Positions 46,524-56,578 are shown, counted from the first letter of the stretch. The stretch is DNA of 64,000 nt from Salegentibacter tibetensis (GCF_020164485.1 NZ_JAIQZA010000014.1:1-64000), one strand, 5' to 3'. Made by a program: numbers and translations. Notes: generated from the sequence alone by a model not told the origin.

Positions 46524-47408
46524 TTATCTTAGGTTAAATGAGGCGGTTCCCAATAAAGTTGCATCAGCATAAACATACACTTTATAGGTGCCTTCCAGTA
46601 ATTTATCTTCGTTGGTGTTGGCCAGCAAACACACATCTAATTCATTATTTTCATAGTACACTTTTGAAGCTGCACTATAAACCATAGCACCACCTTCATG
46701 TTCCACCACAATTTCGTCACCTACCAATTCATTTTCAGGATTATAAACCTGCACATACATATCCCTTTCACCGGGACCGGCAAGATCGTTGGCAGTAATT
46801 GTGAAGCATGTCCTTACCTGGTCTATTCTTCTGGTTCGGTCGTTTTCAACCAGCTTTCCACTATTTCTTACAATTACGCCTTCCCCACGAAGGTTTGTGA
46901 CCTTAAGTTGCGCAGCACGATCCACTTTATTAGAAAGATCCTGGTTTGTAGTTTTCAAAGAATCTGAAACTCTTGTTCTTTGTTCCAGAATTACATTAGT
47001 ACTATCTAAAGTTTGAGACATCATTTGATTTTGGCGATTCAAACTATCTACCACTCTAAATAAACGATCCTTCTCAGATTTTAGATTGCTAATTTCCCGG
47101 CGATATCGAGAAATTAATACCAAATTGGCTTCATTGTCTTCAACTGAATCCAGCAAACGCTCAATTCTGTTTCTTGCATCCACCAGATTTTGATCCATCA
47201 CCTGGTTTTCTTCAATAGCTTCATCATATTTGATGATCAAATCATTAAGTTCATCCTCTATCACCTCTTTTTCTTTGGTGAGGATGGCCTTATTTTCTTT
47301 CTCTTCGTTATAGAATTTAATTGTATAGATACCCAAGGCCAGGAGGGCCACAGCTAGAACACCCGTTAGGATTTTAAGCGCGTTGTTGTTTTTCTTTTCG
47401 GTCATCAT
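46524..47408 (-). CDS. Conserved coiled-coil membrane protein
   Basis: 294 residues. One N-terminal membrane helix (about 12-31) is followed by a long coiled coil (about 35-165) and a beta-rich C-terminal domain (about 170-294) with VTNLRGEGVIVRNSGKL and ACFTITAND-like DLAGPGERDMYVQVYNP. The order suggests a membrane-anchored protein reaching into the periplasm. I know such proteins from flavobacteria only as hypothetical. Monocistronic, behind the divergent comF. Confidence 0.7.
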   Translation of the reverse strand: MMTEKKNNNALKILTGVLAVALLALGIYTIKFYNEEKENKAILTKEKEVIEDELNDLIIKYDEAIEENQVMDQNLVDARNRIERLLDSVEDNEANLVLISRYRREISNLKSEKDRLFRVVDSLNRQNQMMSQTLDSTNVILEQRTRVSDSLKTTNQDLSNKVDRAAQLKVTNLRGEGVIVRNSGKLVENDRTRRIDQVRTCFTITANDLAGPGERDMYVQVYNPENELVGDEIVVEHEGGAMVYSAASKVYYENNELDVCLLANTNEDKLLEGTYKVYVYADATLLGTASFNLR

Positions 47409-47468
47409 ATTATTAATTTGTTTTGTAAATTTAGAAGTTTCTTAAGATAAAGCGCAAGGACTTAACAT

Positions 47469-48149
47469 ATGTTTCACGATTTAACAAATCTGTTCTATCC
47501 TAAAATATGCAATTGTTGCGACAGCTCGCTATTAAAGGCTGAAAAAGTGATTTGCACTTCCTGTTTACATAAACTTCCAACGACTAATTATCATCTTGAT
47601 AACGAAAATGCGACTAAAAAAGTATTCGATGCCCGATTACGCCTAGAAAATGCTACTTCCTTACTCTACTTTAAAAAGAAAGGAATGGCTCAAAACCTTA
47701 TCCATAACCTAAAATATAGGAAACAGCAAGAAATTGGGGTTTTTCTGGGAAAATGGCTAGGTGAAGAACTGGCTACCCACCCCGCATTCAGAAAAATTGA
47801 ATGCGTAATTCCAGTACCTCTTCATCGCAGAAAATTAAAACAAAGAGGTTTTAACCAGGTAACCGAATTTGGAAAAGAACTCGCAAAAAAATTAAACGCC
47901 CCATTTATTGAAGATGTACTGGTAAAAAAGTCGGCCTCACGCACTCAAACTTTTAAAAAACGTCTGGGGCGTTGGGGCAGTATAGACGAAAGTTTTATGG
48001 TAGAAAATCCCACAAAACTGGAAAACAAACATATCCTCCTGGTAGACGACCTTGTAACAACTGGTGCAACCCTGGAAGCTTGCGGCAATAAACTCCTGAA
48101 AATTAAAAACACCAAATTAAGTATTGCCACGATGGCAATTACAGATTGA
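47469..48149 (+). CDS. ComF-family protein
   Basis: 226 residues. An N-terminal zinc-ribbon (CNCCDSSL ... ICTSCLHKLP) is followed by a type I phosphoribosyltransferase domain (from about 90) with VIPVPLHRRKLKQRGFNQ and the PRPP motif VLLVDDLVTTGATLEAC. ComF homologues take part in DNA uptake or salvage; the biochemical role is not known. Divergent from the coiled-coil gene. Confidence 0.92.
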   Translation: MFHDLTNLFYPKICNCCDSSLLKAEKVICTSCLHKLPTTNYHLDNENATKKVFDARLRLENATSLLYFKKKGMAQNLIHNLKYRKQQEIGVFLGKWLGEELATHPAFRKIECVIPVPLHRRKLKQRGFNQVTEFGKELAKKLNAPFIEDVLVKKSASRTQTFKKRLGRWGSIDESFMVENPTKLENKHILLVDDLVTTGATLEACGNKLLKIKNTKLSIATMAITD

Positions 48150-48207
48150 TACCCGCGTTAAAACCTAAAATAATTGTTTCTTTGTGTTTAGATTACATTA
48201 TTTAATT

Positions 48208-49821
48208 ATGCTGAAACGAATTCCTGGAATTTTACTTGTCGCTGCCCTACTTCTACTTTGCGTGCAATGCGCGAAAAAAGGAATGCCACAAGGTGGCCCT
48301 GAAGATGAAGAGCCTCCAAAATTTATTAGGGCAAATCCTGAAAACTATAATACTAATTTCACTGCAGAAGAGATCAGGATATTTTTCGATGAATACGTAA
48401 AGTTAGAAGACGCCCGCCAGCAAATCGTGATTTCTCCACCCATAGATCCGCGACCTAATATTATCCCAATGGGTACCGCCCGTAAAGATGTGCGTATACA
48501 AAACCTGGATTCCCTTCAGGAAAACACTACCTACACCATTAATTTCGGAAAAAGTATTGTAGACAACAACGAAGGTAACGCCCTACCTTATTTTAAATAT
48601 GTATTTTCTACCGGCGATTACCTGGACTCCCTGAAAGTTCAAGGAACTATTAAGGATGCCAATCTAAAAGCTCCGGCCGAATTCATTTCTATATTTTTAT
48701 ATGAAGTAGATTCTACTTTTTCAGATTCCCTGGTTTATAAAGAAATTCCCAGATACATCACCTATACTTTAGACAGCAGCGTAAATTTTGAACTGGAAAA
48801 CCTCAAAGAAGGCACCTACCAGATCCTTGCTATTGAAGACAAAAACGACAATTACCGTTTTGATCCTAAAAAAGAAAAAATAGGTTTTGTTGAAAATCAT
48901 ATCACCCTACCAACAGATTCTACTTACAACATCACTATTTTTAAGGAAGAGCTGGAGTTTGAAGCTAAAAGACCAAAATTGCTAAAAGGAAACCAGATCC
49001 TGTTTGGATATGAAGGCAAAAAAGGAGTGGATAGTGTGGAAATTGAATTATTGACCCCAAAACCGGAAGGCTTCCAATCCAGAATAGTTAAAGACCGCAA
49101 AACCGACACCCTTTACTATTGGTATAACATTCGCCCCGAAAATGACAGTCTTTCTTTTGAAGTAATAAGCCCGAAAAGACGCGATACTTTATTCACTAAA
49201 ATAGCCGAAGCTGCGCGGGATTCGCTTAAAATTACCTCAGATCCTTCAGGTTCTATAGAGTTTGCCCAAAATTACAGGCTGCAAGCCAATACCCCAATTG
49301 TAGATTTTGACCAGGATTTAATCAGTGTCCGGGATGGAGACTCTGTTTTGGTTCCGTTTAATTCAGAAGTAAGAAGATTGGAAAACGAAATTGTGATCTC
49401 TTTTGATAAAGAGGAAAGTACAAAGTACCAGGTGATCACCTTACCCGGCGCGATAACAGACCTTTTTGGAAAGACCAACGATACGATTAGACACACCCTT
49501 AATACAAAATCTTACGCAGATTATGGGAGTATTATTTTAACGCTTCAAAATGTTAGTCGTTTTCCTGTTTTGGTACAACTTACTAATGAAAAAGGCGAAG
49601 TTCAACACGAACAATATTCAACCAGTGATAATAATTTTCATTTTAGATTTCTAAAACCGGGAAAATTCCTAGTTAGGGTAATTTTTGATGATAATGAAAA
49701 TCGAAAATGGGATACCGGGAATTATCTAAAAAGAATTCAGCCCGAAGAGATTCAGTATTATCGAGACACCATAGACGTAAGATCCAACTGGGATATGCCA
49801 GAGACTTTTACTTTAGAGTAA
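48208..49821 (+). CDS. Ig-like domain (Big_5) lipoprotein
   Basis: 537 residues from the ATG at 48208. The signal peptide ends CVQCAKKGMPQGGPEDEEPP, with lipid Cys21. An Ig-like Big_5 domain (about 30-130) covers PPKFIRANPENYNTNF, IRIFFDEYVKLED and TTYTINFGKSIVDNNEGN; repeated beta-rich segments follow, for example GTYQILAIEDKNDNYRFD. Common in flavobacteria, probably envelope structural, function unknown. Its 3' end overlaps the convergent amidase gene by 14 bases. Confidence 0.85.
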   Translation: MLKRIPGILLVAALLLLCVQCAKKGMPQGGPEDEEPPKFIRANPENYNTNFTAEEIRIFFDEYVKLEDARQQIVISPPIDPRPNIIPMGTARKDVRIQNLDSLQENTTYTINFGKSIVDNNEGNALPYFKYVFSTGDYLDSLKVQGTIKDANLKAPAEFISIFLYEVDSTFSDSLVYKEIPRYITYTLDSSVNFELENLKEGTYQILAIEDKNDNYRFDPKKEKIGFVENHITLPTDSTYNITIFKEELEFEAKRPKLLKGNQILFGYEGKKGVDSVEIELLTPKPEGFQSRIVKDRKTDTLYYWYNIRPENDSLSFEVISPKRRDTLFTKIAEAARDSLKITSDPSGSIEFAQNYRLQANTPIVDFDQDLISVRDGDSVLVPFNSEVRRLENEIVISFDKEESTKYQVITLPGAITDLFGKTNDTIRHTLNTKSYADYGSIILTLQNVSRFPVLVQLTNEKGEVQHEQYSTSDNNFHFRFLKPGKFLVRVIFDDNENRKWDTGNYLKRIQPEEIQYYRDTIDVRSNWDMPETFTLE

Positions 49822-50587
49822 ATTGATCTCTATCCTGAAGAAATTTTAAATCACTTCGGGTTTCTTCCAAATGTTTTTTATCGAGCGCTATTTCTTCTGC
49901 AAAAGGTTCTTCGCGATCCAGTTCGGTTATATTTTCACCCAAACAATCATAGGCCGCGGTGTGGCCATTATATTTGTAGCCATCACCATCGTTTCCGGTT
50001 CGGTTTACGCCAATGCAGTAACTCATATTTTCTATGGCTCGGGCTTTTAAAAGCGCATCCCAGGCAGCAACCCTTTTGCTTGGCCAGTTGGCTACATAAA
50101 TTAAAAGATCATATTCTACCGTATTCCTGGCAAAAACCGGAAAGCGAAGATCATAACAAATTAAGGGACATATCTTCCAGCCTTTGAATTCAACAATTAA
50201 GCGGTCTCTTCCGGCAGAATAAGTTTGATCTTCTTTAGCAAGAGTGAAAGTGTGTCGCTTATCATATGTTTTAAAACTTCCGTCAGGAAAGACAAAGAAA
50301 AGCCTGTTATAAAATTTATCATTTTCAGTGATAATCACACTCCCGGTTACTGCGGCATCTTTCAATTTTGCCATTTCCCGCATCCATTGCAGCGTTAAAC
50401 CATCGGTTTTTTCGGCTAATTTACTAGCGTTCATGCTAAAGCCGGTAGTGAACATTTCAGGGAGAATAATTAGATCTATATCTTCGGAAAGCGCCTTAAT
50501 TTCTTTTGAAAAAAAACTGCGATTAGCCTGCGGATCTTCCCATTTTAAATTTGCCTGAAGCAATGCGGTGTTTAGTTTTTGTGCCAT
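49808..50587 (-). CDS. Omega-amidase/nitrilase-family hydrolase (YafV-like)
   Basis: 259 residues. The Glu-Lys-Cys triad is visible: Glu in LIILPEMFTTGF, Lys in KTYDKRHTFTL, Cys in CPLICYDLRFPVF. NRLFFVFPDG and NGHTAAYDCLGE are typical. It probably hydrolyses alpha-keto amides such as ketoglutaramate. ATG at 50587 is preferred over the one five codons upstream. A -7 element lies 3 bases before it. Confidence 0.9.
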   Translation of the reverse strand: MAQKLNTALLQANLKWEDPQANRSFFSKEIKALSEDIDLIILPEMFTTGFSMNASKLAEKTDGLTLQWMREMAKLKDAAVTGSVIITENDKFYNRLFFVFPDGSFKTYDKRHTFTLAKEDQTYSAGRDRLIVEFKGWKICPLICYDLRFPVFARNTVEYDLLIYVANWPSKRVAAWDALLKARAIENMSYCIGVNRTGNDGDGYKYNGHTAAYDCLGENITELDREEPFAEEIALDKKHLEETRSDLKFLQDRDQFTLK

Positions 50588-50590
50588 ACC

Positions 50591-50598
50591 CAAATTTA
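50591..50598 (-). promoter_or_regulatory. -7 element directly before the omega-amidase gene
   Basis: TAAATTTG on the minus strand, 3 bases before the ATG, allowing leaderless transcription. Confidence 0.4.
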
Positions 50599-50688
50599 CC
50601 AAATTTTAAATTCCTGCTGCTAAATCCTTGTTAAACAATTGTAGATAATTCTTATAATAGATAGTTTTAATCTGTAAACTAAACTATT

Positions 50689-51198
50689 ATGAACGTACAG
50701 ACTTTGCTTAAAAGAGATTCTTATTCTAAAGCCACCGGGCGCGGTCTTTTAGCCGGAGTAATTGGTGGACTTGCCGGTACAGCGGTAAAAAGTCTTGTAG
50801 AACATTTTTTGACAGTGCGTAAAGTTGAGCAACGTTCTGCCCAAATTAAAATAGTAGACGATCTTTCAACTAAAATCACCGGTTCGCCGATAAGTGTTGA
50901 TAATGAAGAATTGGCCGAACAATTAGTGAATTTTCCTATTGGAGCCAGTGTGGGCGCCGCTTACGGGTTTGGGAAAAAGGATAATGACGAATTAAATATT
51001 AAAGACGGAATTATTCTGGGAGGTTCTACCTGGATCACCACTCACGAAACTTCCCTACCAATGATGGGCTTGGAGCCCAAACCCACAGATGTTCCCATAA
51101 GAATGCAAATGAATGAGCTTTTTGCTCACGTACTTTTCGGAATTACTACTGAAGTGGTTCGTAGTACGGTGCTCAAAAGACTGAACGAAAGAAATTAA
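50689..51198 (+). CDS. YagU-like (DUF1440) membrane protein
   Basis: 169 residues. Glycine-rich hydrophobic segments (GRGLLAGVIGGLAGTAVKSLVEHF, split here; IGASVGAAYGFG; LFAHVLFGITTEVVRS) match the DUF1440/YagU inner-membrane family, which is linked to acid stress in E. coli. Its stop overlaps the convergent helicase gene by 4 bases. Confidence 0.75.
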   Translation: MNVQTLLKRDSYSKATGRGLLAGVIGGLAGTAVKSLVEHFLTVRKVEQRSAQIKIVDDLSTKITGSPISVDNEELAEQLVNFPIGASVGAAYGFGKKDNDELNIKDGIILGGSTWITTHETSLPMMGLEPKPTDVPIRMQMNELFAHVLFGITTEVVRSTVLKRLNERN

Positions 51199-53669
51199 TT
51201 CTCCAGGCTTTTCAGCATTTTTCTAATCCTGTCTTCCAGTTTTTCTGAAGACAGTTTTTCCCGCAACCTGTCAGTAATAATTGGGAATGAAAATGGAGTG
51301 GGTTTTTCGCAGTTTTTCCAAACGATTTTTTGATGGGAAATTCGCTCTAAGGCCAATCTTAAACGACCTTCTTCCAATTGATGTTCAAAGGTTTCCCGAA
51401 AGGCCTGCAAGTACAATAAATTATCATCTTCATAATCTTTAAAAACGCTGAATAACAATTGTGAACTGCTTTGTAAATGCTTGCTTTTAATCAGTTTATT
51501 TGGATAACCGGTAAAAACCAACCCTGCAATCACCGCGATATCTCTAAATTTTCTCCGGGCCATTTCGGTAGCATTTAAACTTTTATAAAGATCGTCCATC
51601 AAAAATTCTGCGGAAAATAAGTTGTTGTCCAACACCTGTTGCATATTGATCTTCTGGTCTGAAAGCAATTCGAACCCATAATCATTGAAGGCAATACTGA
51701 AAGAAATAGGCGAAAGCAAACTAATGCGATAGGCCAGCAAACTTCCTAAAGCTTCGTGTACAAAGCGCCCTTCAAAAGGATAGAAAATCGCGTGATAACC
51801 TTCGCGGGTTTTAAAAGTTTCAATCAAAAATTCATCTTTAGTCGGAATAATAGATTCTTTTTGCTGTCTTTGCAGAATTGGCCGTAAAGCTTTTAATTCC
51901 GGCGACTTCTCGGCTGTGCCGAAAGAAACCGAAGCTGAAGCCGCATACATTTCTTCCCTAAGCAGCTCACTCATTTGCGCCGAAAAAGACATTCTGCCGC
52001 CCATCCAGCTGGGAACTTTCGAGGTTTTTTTCTTTGATTTTCGCACTAAAACCTGCATACTTTTAATCCTGACCAGTTCCAGGTTTCTTCCCGCAAAAGT
52101 AAAAACATCGCCCGGAGTAAGTTTAGAAATAAACCATTCTTCGATCGTGCCTATGTACCCGCCTTTTAAATATTTTACGCCTAAAACAGCATCGCTCACA
52201 ATAGTCCCAATTTGCAGTCGGTGGCGCATTGCAATCCCGCGATTATTCACTTTAAAACGCCCGTCTTCTTCAATTTCGATTTTCTTGTATTCGTCGTAAG
52301 CCTGCAAACTCTGGCTACCTTTCGTGACGAAATTCAAAATCCAAAGCCATTCATCTTCGGTCATTGCATTAAAACAAAATGTAGATTTAATTTCCGGCCA
52401 GATTTCCTTCGGAAAAAACCCGTTAGAAACCGCCAGGGTTGTGAGATATTGCACCAAAACATCAAAACTCAATAAATACGGAATTCGGTCTTCAACCGCA
52501 GTTTTTTTAACTGCTTTTTGCAAAGCCGAAGCTTCAATAAGTTCTATGGCGTGGGTAGGTAAAAAATGGATTACACTTTCCTTCCCAGGCTGGTGACCAC
52601 TTCTTCCCGCCCGCTGTAAAAATCGCGCCACTCCTTTTGGCCCACCGATTTGAATAATAGTTTCCACAGGTGCAAAATCTACTCCCAAATCAAGGCTGGA
52701 AGTACAAACCACGGCTTTTAAGGTTTCATTTCTAATAGCCTGCTCTACCCAAAGCCGGGTTTCTTTGTTGATGCTGCCGTGGTGCATCGCCACTTCCCCT
52801 GCGAATTCCGGATATTTATTCATCAGTTTTTGAAACCAAATTTCGCATTGCGAACGGGTATTTGTAAAAAGAAGTGTGGTCCTGGAATTGTTGATGATCG
52901 GCACCACCTCATCAATTAGATGTAAACCCAAATGCCCGCGCCAGGGAAACTTTTCCATTTTCTTCGGAATAATAGATTTAACGCTGATCTTTTTCTTCAA
53001 ATTTGCCCTTATCAAAACTGAATTCTGAAAGGCTTGAGATCCTGGACCGAGCAAAACCTCTCGTGCCTGCTCTAAATTCCCAATCGTTGCGGAGATCCCC
53101 CAAATCCTTAAATCTTTTGAAACGGTTTTTAAACGTGACAAAGCCAGTTCCATTTGCACACCGCGCTTTGTCCCCAGCAATTCGTGCCATTCATCAACCA
53201 CCACGGCACTTAGATTTTTAAAGGTTTGATCGTAATTCTTTGAAGAAAGCAACAATTGTAGACTCTCGGGCGTAGTGATCAGCAAATCGGGCATCGATTT
53301 TTTTTGAGCAGCACGTACTTTTTGTGGAGTATCCCCCGTGCGGATTCCCACAGTTAATCCGCTATCAATTTCATCGACAAATCGTTGCGCGGCCTGTTCA
53401 ATTTCTACAGAAAGTGCACGAAGTGGCGTAATCCAAATCGCTTTTAAGCCTTTTTTATGGGAAGTTTTATAATTGGGATTTTTCTTTAAATAATCCAAAA
53501 CAATCGGGACCCAAAGCGCGTAGGTTTTCCCACTTCCCGTGGGCGCATTTAAAAGACCATTTTTCCCTTGCAAAAAAGCCGTCCAGGTTTGCTTCTGAAA
53601 AGCAAAAGGCTTCCAGCCCTGGTTGGAGAACCAGGTTTCGGCGATCTGGGTGAGTTGTTTTTTGTTCAT
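51195..53669 (-). CDS. Lhr-like DEXH helicase of the ligase-associated repair module
   Basis: 824 residues. Walker A (NAPTGSGKTYALW), the DEWH box (VVDEWHELLGTKRG), ISATIG, and helicase C motifs including FLQRAGRSGHQPG are intact, with the Lhr-type winged helix and core C-terminal domains after about 400. It is the 3'-5' superfamily 2 helicase encoded with ATP-dependent ligase and SNM1-like exonuclease in a module associated with DNA damage response. Third gene of the leftward module, 54 bases behind the ligase. Confidence 0.92.
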   Translation of the reverse strand: MNKKQLTQIAETWFSNQGWKPFAFQKQTWTAFLQGKNGLLNAPTGSGKTYALWVPIVLDYLKKNPNYKTSHKKGLKAIWITPLRALSVEIEQAAQRFVDEIDSGLTVGIRTGDTPQKVRAAQKKSMPDLLITTPESLQLLLSSKNYDQTFKNLSAVVVDEWHELLGTKRGVQMELALSRLKTVSKDLRIWGISATIGNLEQAREVLLGPGSQAFQNSVLIRANLKKKISVKSIIPKKMEKFPWRGHLGLHLIDEVVPIINNSRTTLLFTNTRSQCEIWFQKLMNKYPEFAGEVAMHHGSINKETRLWVEQAIRNETLKAVVCTSSLDLGVDFAPVETIIQIGGPKGVARFLQRAGRSGHQPGKESVIHFLPTHAIELIEASALQKAVKKTAVEDRIPYLLSFDVLVQYLTTLAVSNGFFPKEIWPEIKSTFCFNAMTEDEWLWILNFVTKGSQSLQAYDEYKKIEIEEDGRFKVNNRGIAMRHRLQIGTIVSDAVLGVKYLKGGYIGTIEEWFISKLTPGDVFTFAGRNLELVRIKSMQVLVRKSKKKTSKVPSWMGGRMSFSAQMSELLREEMYAASASVSFGTAEKSPELKALRPILQRQQKESIIPTKDEFLIETFKTREGYHAIFYPFEGRFVHEALGSLLAYRISLLSPISFSIAFNDYGFELLSDQKINMQQVLDNNLFSAEFLMDDLYKSLNATEMARRKFRDIAVIAGLVFTGYPNKLIKSKHLQSSSQLLFSVFKDYEDDNLLYLQAFRETFEHQLEEGRLRLALERISHQKIVWKNCEKPTPFSFPIITDRLREKLSSEKLEDRIRKMLKSLEN

Positions 53670-53679
53670 TCTTCAAAAG

Positions 53680-53708
53680 ATCTCACAGGTTTGCAAAACC
53701 TGTGAGAT
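53680..53708. repeat. Hairpin, type B (second copy)
   Basis: ATCTCACAGGTTT (53680-53692) pairs exactly with AAACCTGTGAGAT (53696-53708) around GCA. The CTCACAGGTTT core is shared with 14612-14644. It lies between the ligase and helicase genes. Confidence 0.75.
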
Positions 53709-53723
53709 TTGTTTTTAATTAGT

Positions 53724-55361
53724 TCAATCCGGTATCAAATCCCTTAACTCACCAAGCGTATTTGCTTCGTGGATATTCTTATCGGTTCGCCAGCGGACCA
53801 TCCTGGGAAATCTTGTTGCTACCCCACTCTTATGACGTTTTGACTCTGCTATACCTTCAAAAGCGATTTCAAACACGTGGTGTGGTGTAACACTTCGTAC
53901 GGGACCAAAACGCTCTATAGTATTTTTCTTGATCCAGGCGTCCAGTTTTCTAAATTCGGCATCGGTTAGGCCAGAATATGCTTTCGCGAAAGTGACCAAT
54001 TCTTTCCTTTCATCGTCCCATAAGCCAAAAGTATAATCGGTGAATAAATTGCTTCGACGCCCGTGACCGCGCATGGCGTAGGTAAGTACTGCATCTACTG
54101 TAAGCGGATCTACTTTCCATTTCCACCAGTCGCCTTTTTTTCTTCCCACCAAATATGGGGAATCCAACCTTTTGAGCATCAGCCCTTCCGATTTCTCCTC
54201 GCGAGCCCGTTCGCGTTCTTCAGCAACTTCAGCCCAGTTTTTAAAGGAAATTCTCTCTGATAAATGCAAGGGAGTTTCTTCCGAAGAAACTTCTGCATAA
54301 AGTTTTTCAAGGATTTTTCTTCGTTCTTCAAAAGGTTTGGTTCGAATATCTTCACCTTCCCATTCTAAAACATCGTAAGCTTTTAGAATTACCGGGGTTT
54401 TTTCAAGCAATTTTTTACTTATACTTTTTCTTCCAATTCGGGTTTGCAGATCTTTAAAAGTGCCTATTTTTCCTTTTGGAAATGGTAAAATCTCTCCATC
54501 GATTACCGTTCCGTTTAGAATTTTCCCCACAAATTCTTCAAATTCGGGATATTTATCGGTTACCAATTCTTCCCCGCGGCTCCATACAAAAAGTTCGTCG
54601 TTTCTTACTATTACCTGCGAGCGAATACCATCCCATTTATGTTCCGCGCTCCACTCGGCCACATCACCAAGCTCTTCCACTTTGCCATCTATTGCGTAAG
54701 CCAGGTAAAACGGGTAAGGTTTAGACAAATAATCCTCCTCATTTTCTTCTAAAATCAGTTTATTGAAAGTGGTTTTTTCCGGTTTCCAGTTCCCCATCAT
54801 TTTATAGGCGAGAATATCTTCATCGATATCGGTTGCTTTTGAAAGTGCGCGGGTCATTAATTTTTGACTCACCCCTATACGAAAACTACCGGTAATGAGT
54901 TTGGTAAAAACAAAGCGTTCATAATAATTCAGCGAAAGCCAGTTTTGGTGTAAATATTCCTTTTTATCGGCTTCGCTCTTAGCTTTTAAATCGATAATTT
55001 CTTGAAGAAACTGGTTCAGGCTTTTTTCTGTAGGTTCTTCAGCGGGCGGAATCACCAAAGCAATGGTTTCGGCTAAATCGCCAACGATATGATAAGATTC
55101 CTCAAACAACCACAAGGGAATATTTGCCAACTCTGAAGCCCATTCCCGCATCAAAGTCGTATTCACCGGTCGCGGGGGCCGGCGATGCGATAAAATAGCA
55201 ATGGTCCAAACCTTGTCTTTATCTTCGGCATTTTTAAAATAATGGGTTAAGGCAGCTACTTTTAAAGTGGTTTTATTGGTACTGTCTAAGGTTTTTATGA
55301 GCTCTGCGAAATCCCGCATACCCTGAAGGGAAAGTTCTCTATCCTGATTTTCTTCTCTCAT
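53724..55361 (-). CDS. ATP-dependent DNA ligase
   Basis: 545 residues. The adenylation Lys is in AEHKWDGIRSQVIV (motif I), with motifs III to V in GTVIDGEILPFPKG, EGLMLKRLDSPYLVGRK and KWKVDPLTVDAVL. The N-terminal helical domain (about 1-200) and OB-fold end complete a normal repair ligase. It seals nicks with ATP. Second gene of the module; the exonuclease gene is 56 bases upstream. Confidence 0.94.
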   Translation of the reverse strand: MREENQDRELSLQGMRDFAELIKTLDSTNKTTLKVAALTHYFKNAEDKDKVWTIAILSHRRPPRPVNTTLMREWASELANIPLWLFEESYHIVGDLAETIALVIPPAEEPTEKSLNQFLQEIIDLKAKSEADKKEYLHQNWLSLNYYERFVFTKLITGSFRIGVSQKLMTRALSKATDIDEDILAYKMMGNWKPEKTTFNKLILEENEEDYLSKPYPFYLAYAIDGKVEELGDVAEWSAEHKWDGIRSQVIVRNDELFVWSRGEELVTDKYPEFEEFVGKILNGTVIDGEILPFPKGKIGTFKDLQTRIGRKSISKKLLEKTPVILKAYDVLEWEGEDIRTKPFEERRKILEKLYAEVSSEETPLHLSERISFKNWAEVAEERERAREEKSEGLMLKRLDSPYLVGRKKGDWWKWKVDPLTVDAVLTYAMRGHGRRSNLFTDYTFGLWDDERKELVTFAKAYSGLTDAEFRKLDAWIKKNTIERFGPVRSVTPHHVFEIAFEGIAESKRHKSGVATRFPRMVRWRTDKNIHEANTLGELRDLIPD

Positions 55362-55417
55362 AATTTCCTTTTCTAAAACTGCTTATTCCTCGAATGTGTC
55401 CTAAATGTCAAAGCCTT

Positions 55418-56443
55418 TTAATTTTCTTTCTCTACTTCACTTTTTGATTCTTCTTCTCCCATTTCCCCTTCATATTGGGTTTCTTCGGTTCGGGCGTCAT
55501 AGCCAATTTCCCTTAAATACCGGGAGAAAATATCGGTGTAACCGTGAGTGCAAATCACCCTCTCGGCGCCGGTTGCTTTTATAGATTTTAGCAATCCCTG
55601 CCAGTCACAATGATCGGAAAGTACAAAACCACGGTCTATAGCCCTTCTTCGGCGTGCCCCTCTAAATGTCATCCAGCCGCTGGCTGAAGCAGTAACATAC
55701 GGCACCATTTTTTTAATCCACGGGCTGCCGTGCGCACTTGGTGGTGCCACCACAATATTTCCTTTGAATTCATCTTTTTTGGTGTCGCGGGTAATCCTGG
55801 TGGTTTCAGGCATTTCGGATAAAGGTCGAACTACTTCAGTCATATTCTCTATGGCGCCGTGGGTGTAAATTTCGCCGATGGAGGTATCGAGATATTTCAG
55901 CAGGCGTTGCGCTTTTCCGAGGGAATAACCAAAGATCACCGAAGTCCTGCCATCTTCCTTATTTTGTTGCCACCAATTATTGATTTCAGTAAAAACTTCC
56001 GCCTGCGGTTGCCATTTAAAAGCGGGCAGCCCAAAAGTACATTCGGTAATGAAGGTGTTGCATTTTACGGGTTCATAAGGAACCGCCACACCATCATTTT
56101 CATCTTTATAATCGCCGGTAAACACCCATACCTCACCTTTATATTCCACCCGAATTTGAGAAGAACCAATGATATGCCCGGCCGGATGCAAGGAAAATTT
56201 AACCCCGTTAATCGTAAAGGTTTCGTTCCATTCTTTGCCTGAAACTTCAATTTCTCCAAGCCGGTGTTTTATAATAGGGACATTGCTGTGATGGGTGATG
56301 TATTTTTTATTACCCCAGCGGGAATGATCGGCGTGGCCGTGTGTAATAATAGCTTTATCTACCGGTTTCCAGGGATCCAGATAAACATCTGCCGCCTCGC
56401 AGTAAATTCCTTTTTTATTAAAAGCGAGTAAAGGTGGTTTCAT
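55418..56443 (-). CDS. Ligase-associated SNM1-like exonuclease (metallo-beta-lactamase fold)
   Basis: 341 residues. The HxHxDH zinc motif is in ITHGHADHSRWG, with more metal ligands in HPAGHIIGSSQI and FTGDYKDEND, and a beta-CASP-like region to SDHCDWQGLLKS. It is homologous to SNM1/PSO2 nucleases that process cross-link ends. First gene of the leftward module (exonuclease, ligase, helicase). The last 20 residues are Glu-rich and not conserved in type. Confidence 0.92.
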   Translation of the reverse strand: MKPPLLAFNKKGIYCEAADVYLDPWKPVDKAIITHGHADHSRWGNKKYITHHSNVPIIKHRLGEIEVSGKEWNETFTINGVKFSLHPAGHIIGSSQIRVEYKGEVWVFTGDYKDENDGVAVPYEPVKCNTFITECTFGLPAFKWQPQAEVFTEINNWWQQNKEDGRTSVIFGYSLGKAQRLLKYLDTSIGEIYTHGAIENMTEVVRPLSEMPETTRITRDTKKDEFKGNIVVAPPSAHGSPWIKKMVPYVTASASGWMTFRGARRRRAIDRGFVLSDHCDWQGLLKSIKATGAERVICTHGYTDIFSRYLREIGYDARTEETQYEGEMGEEESKSEVEKEN

Positions 56444-56570
56444 TTTTTGGGTACTTAAAATGAAATTACCTAAAATGAAACGCCTAAAAAAGGGATTAAG
56501 AAAAGATTAGCGATTGATGAAAGTCTTAATTTTTAGAAGGTTTTTGATGAATTTTATTTTCAGCTTTAAG

Positions 56571-56578
56571 TATATTTG
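56571..56578 (+). promoter_or_regulatory. -7 element before the TerB-like gene
   Basis: TATATTTG, 19 bases before the ATG at 56598. It argues against the longer upstream start, which lies before the element. Confidence 0.6.
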
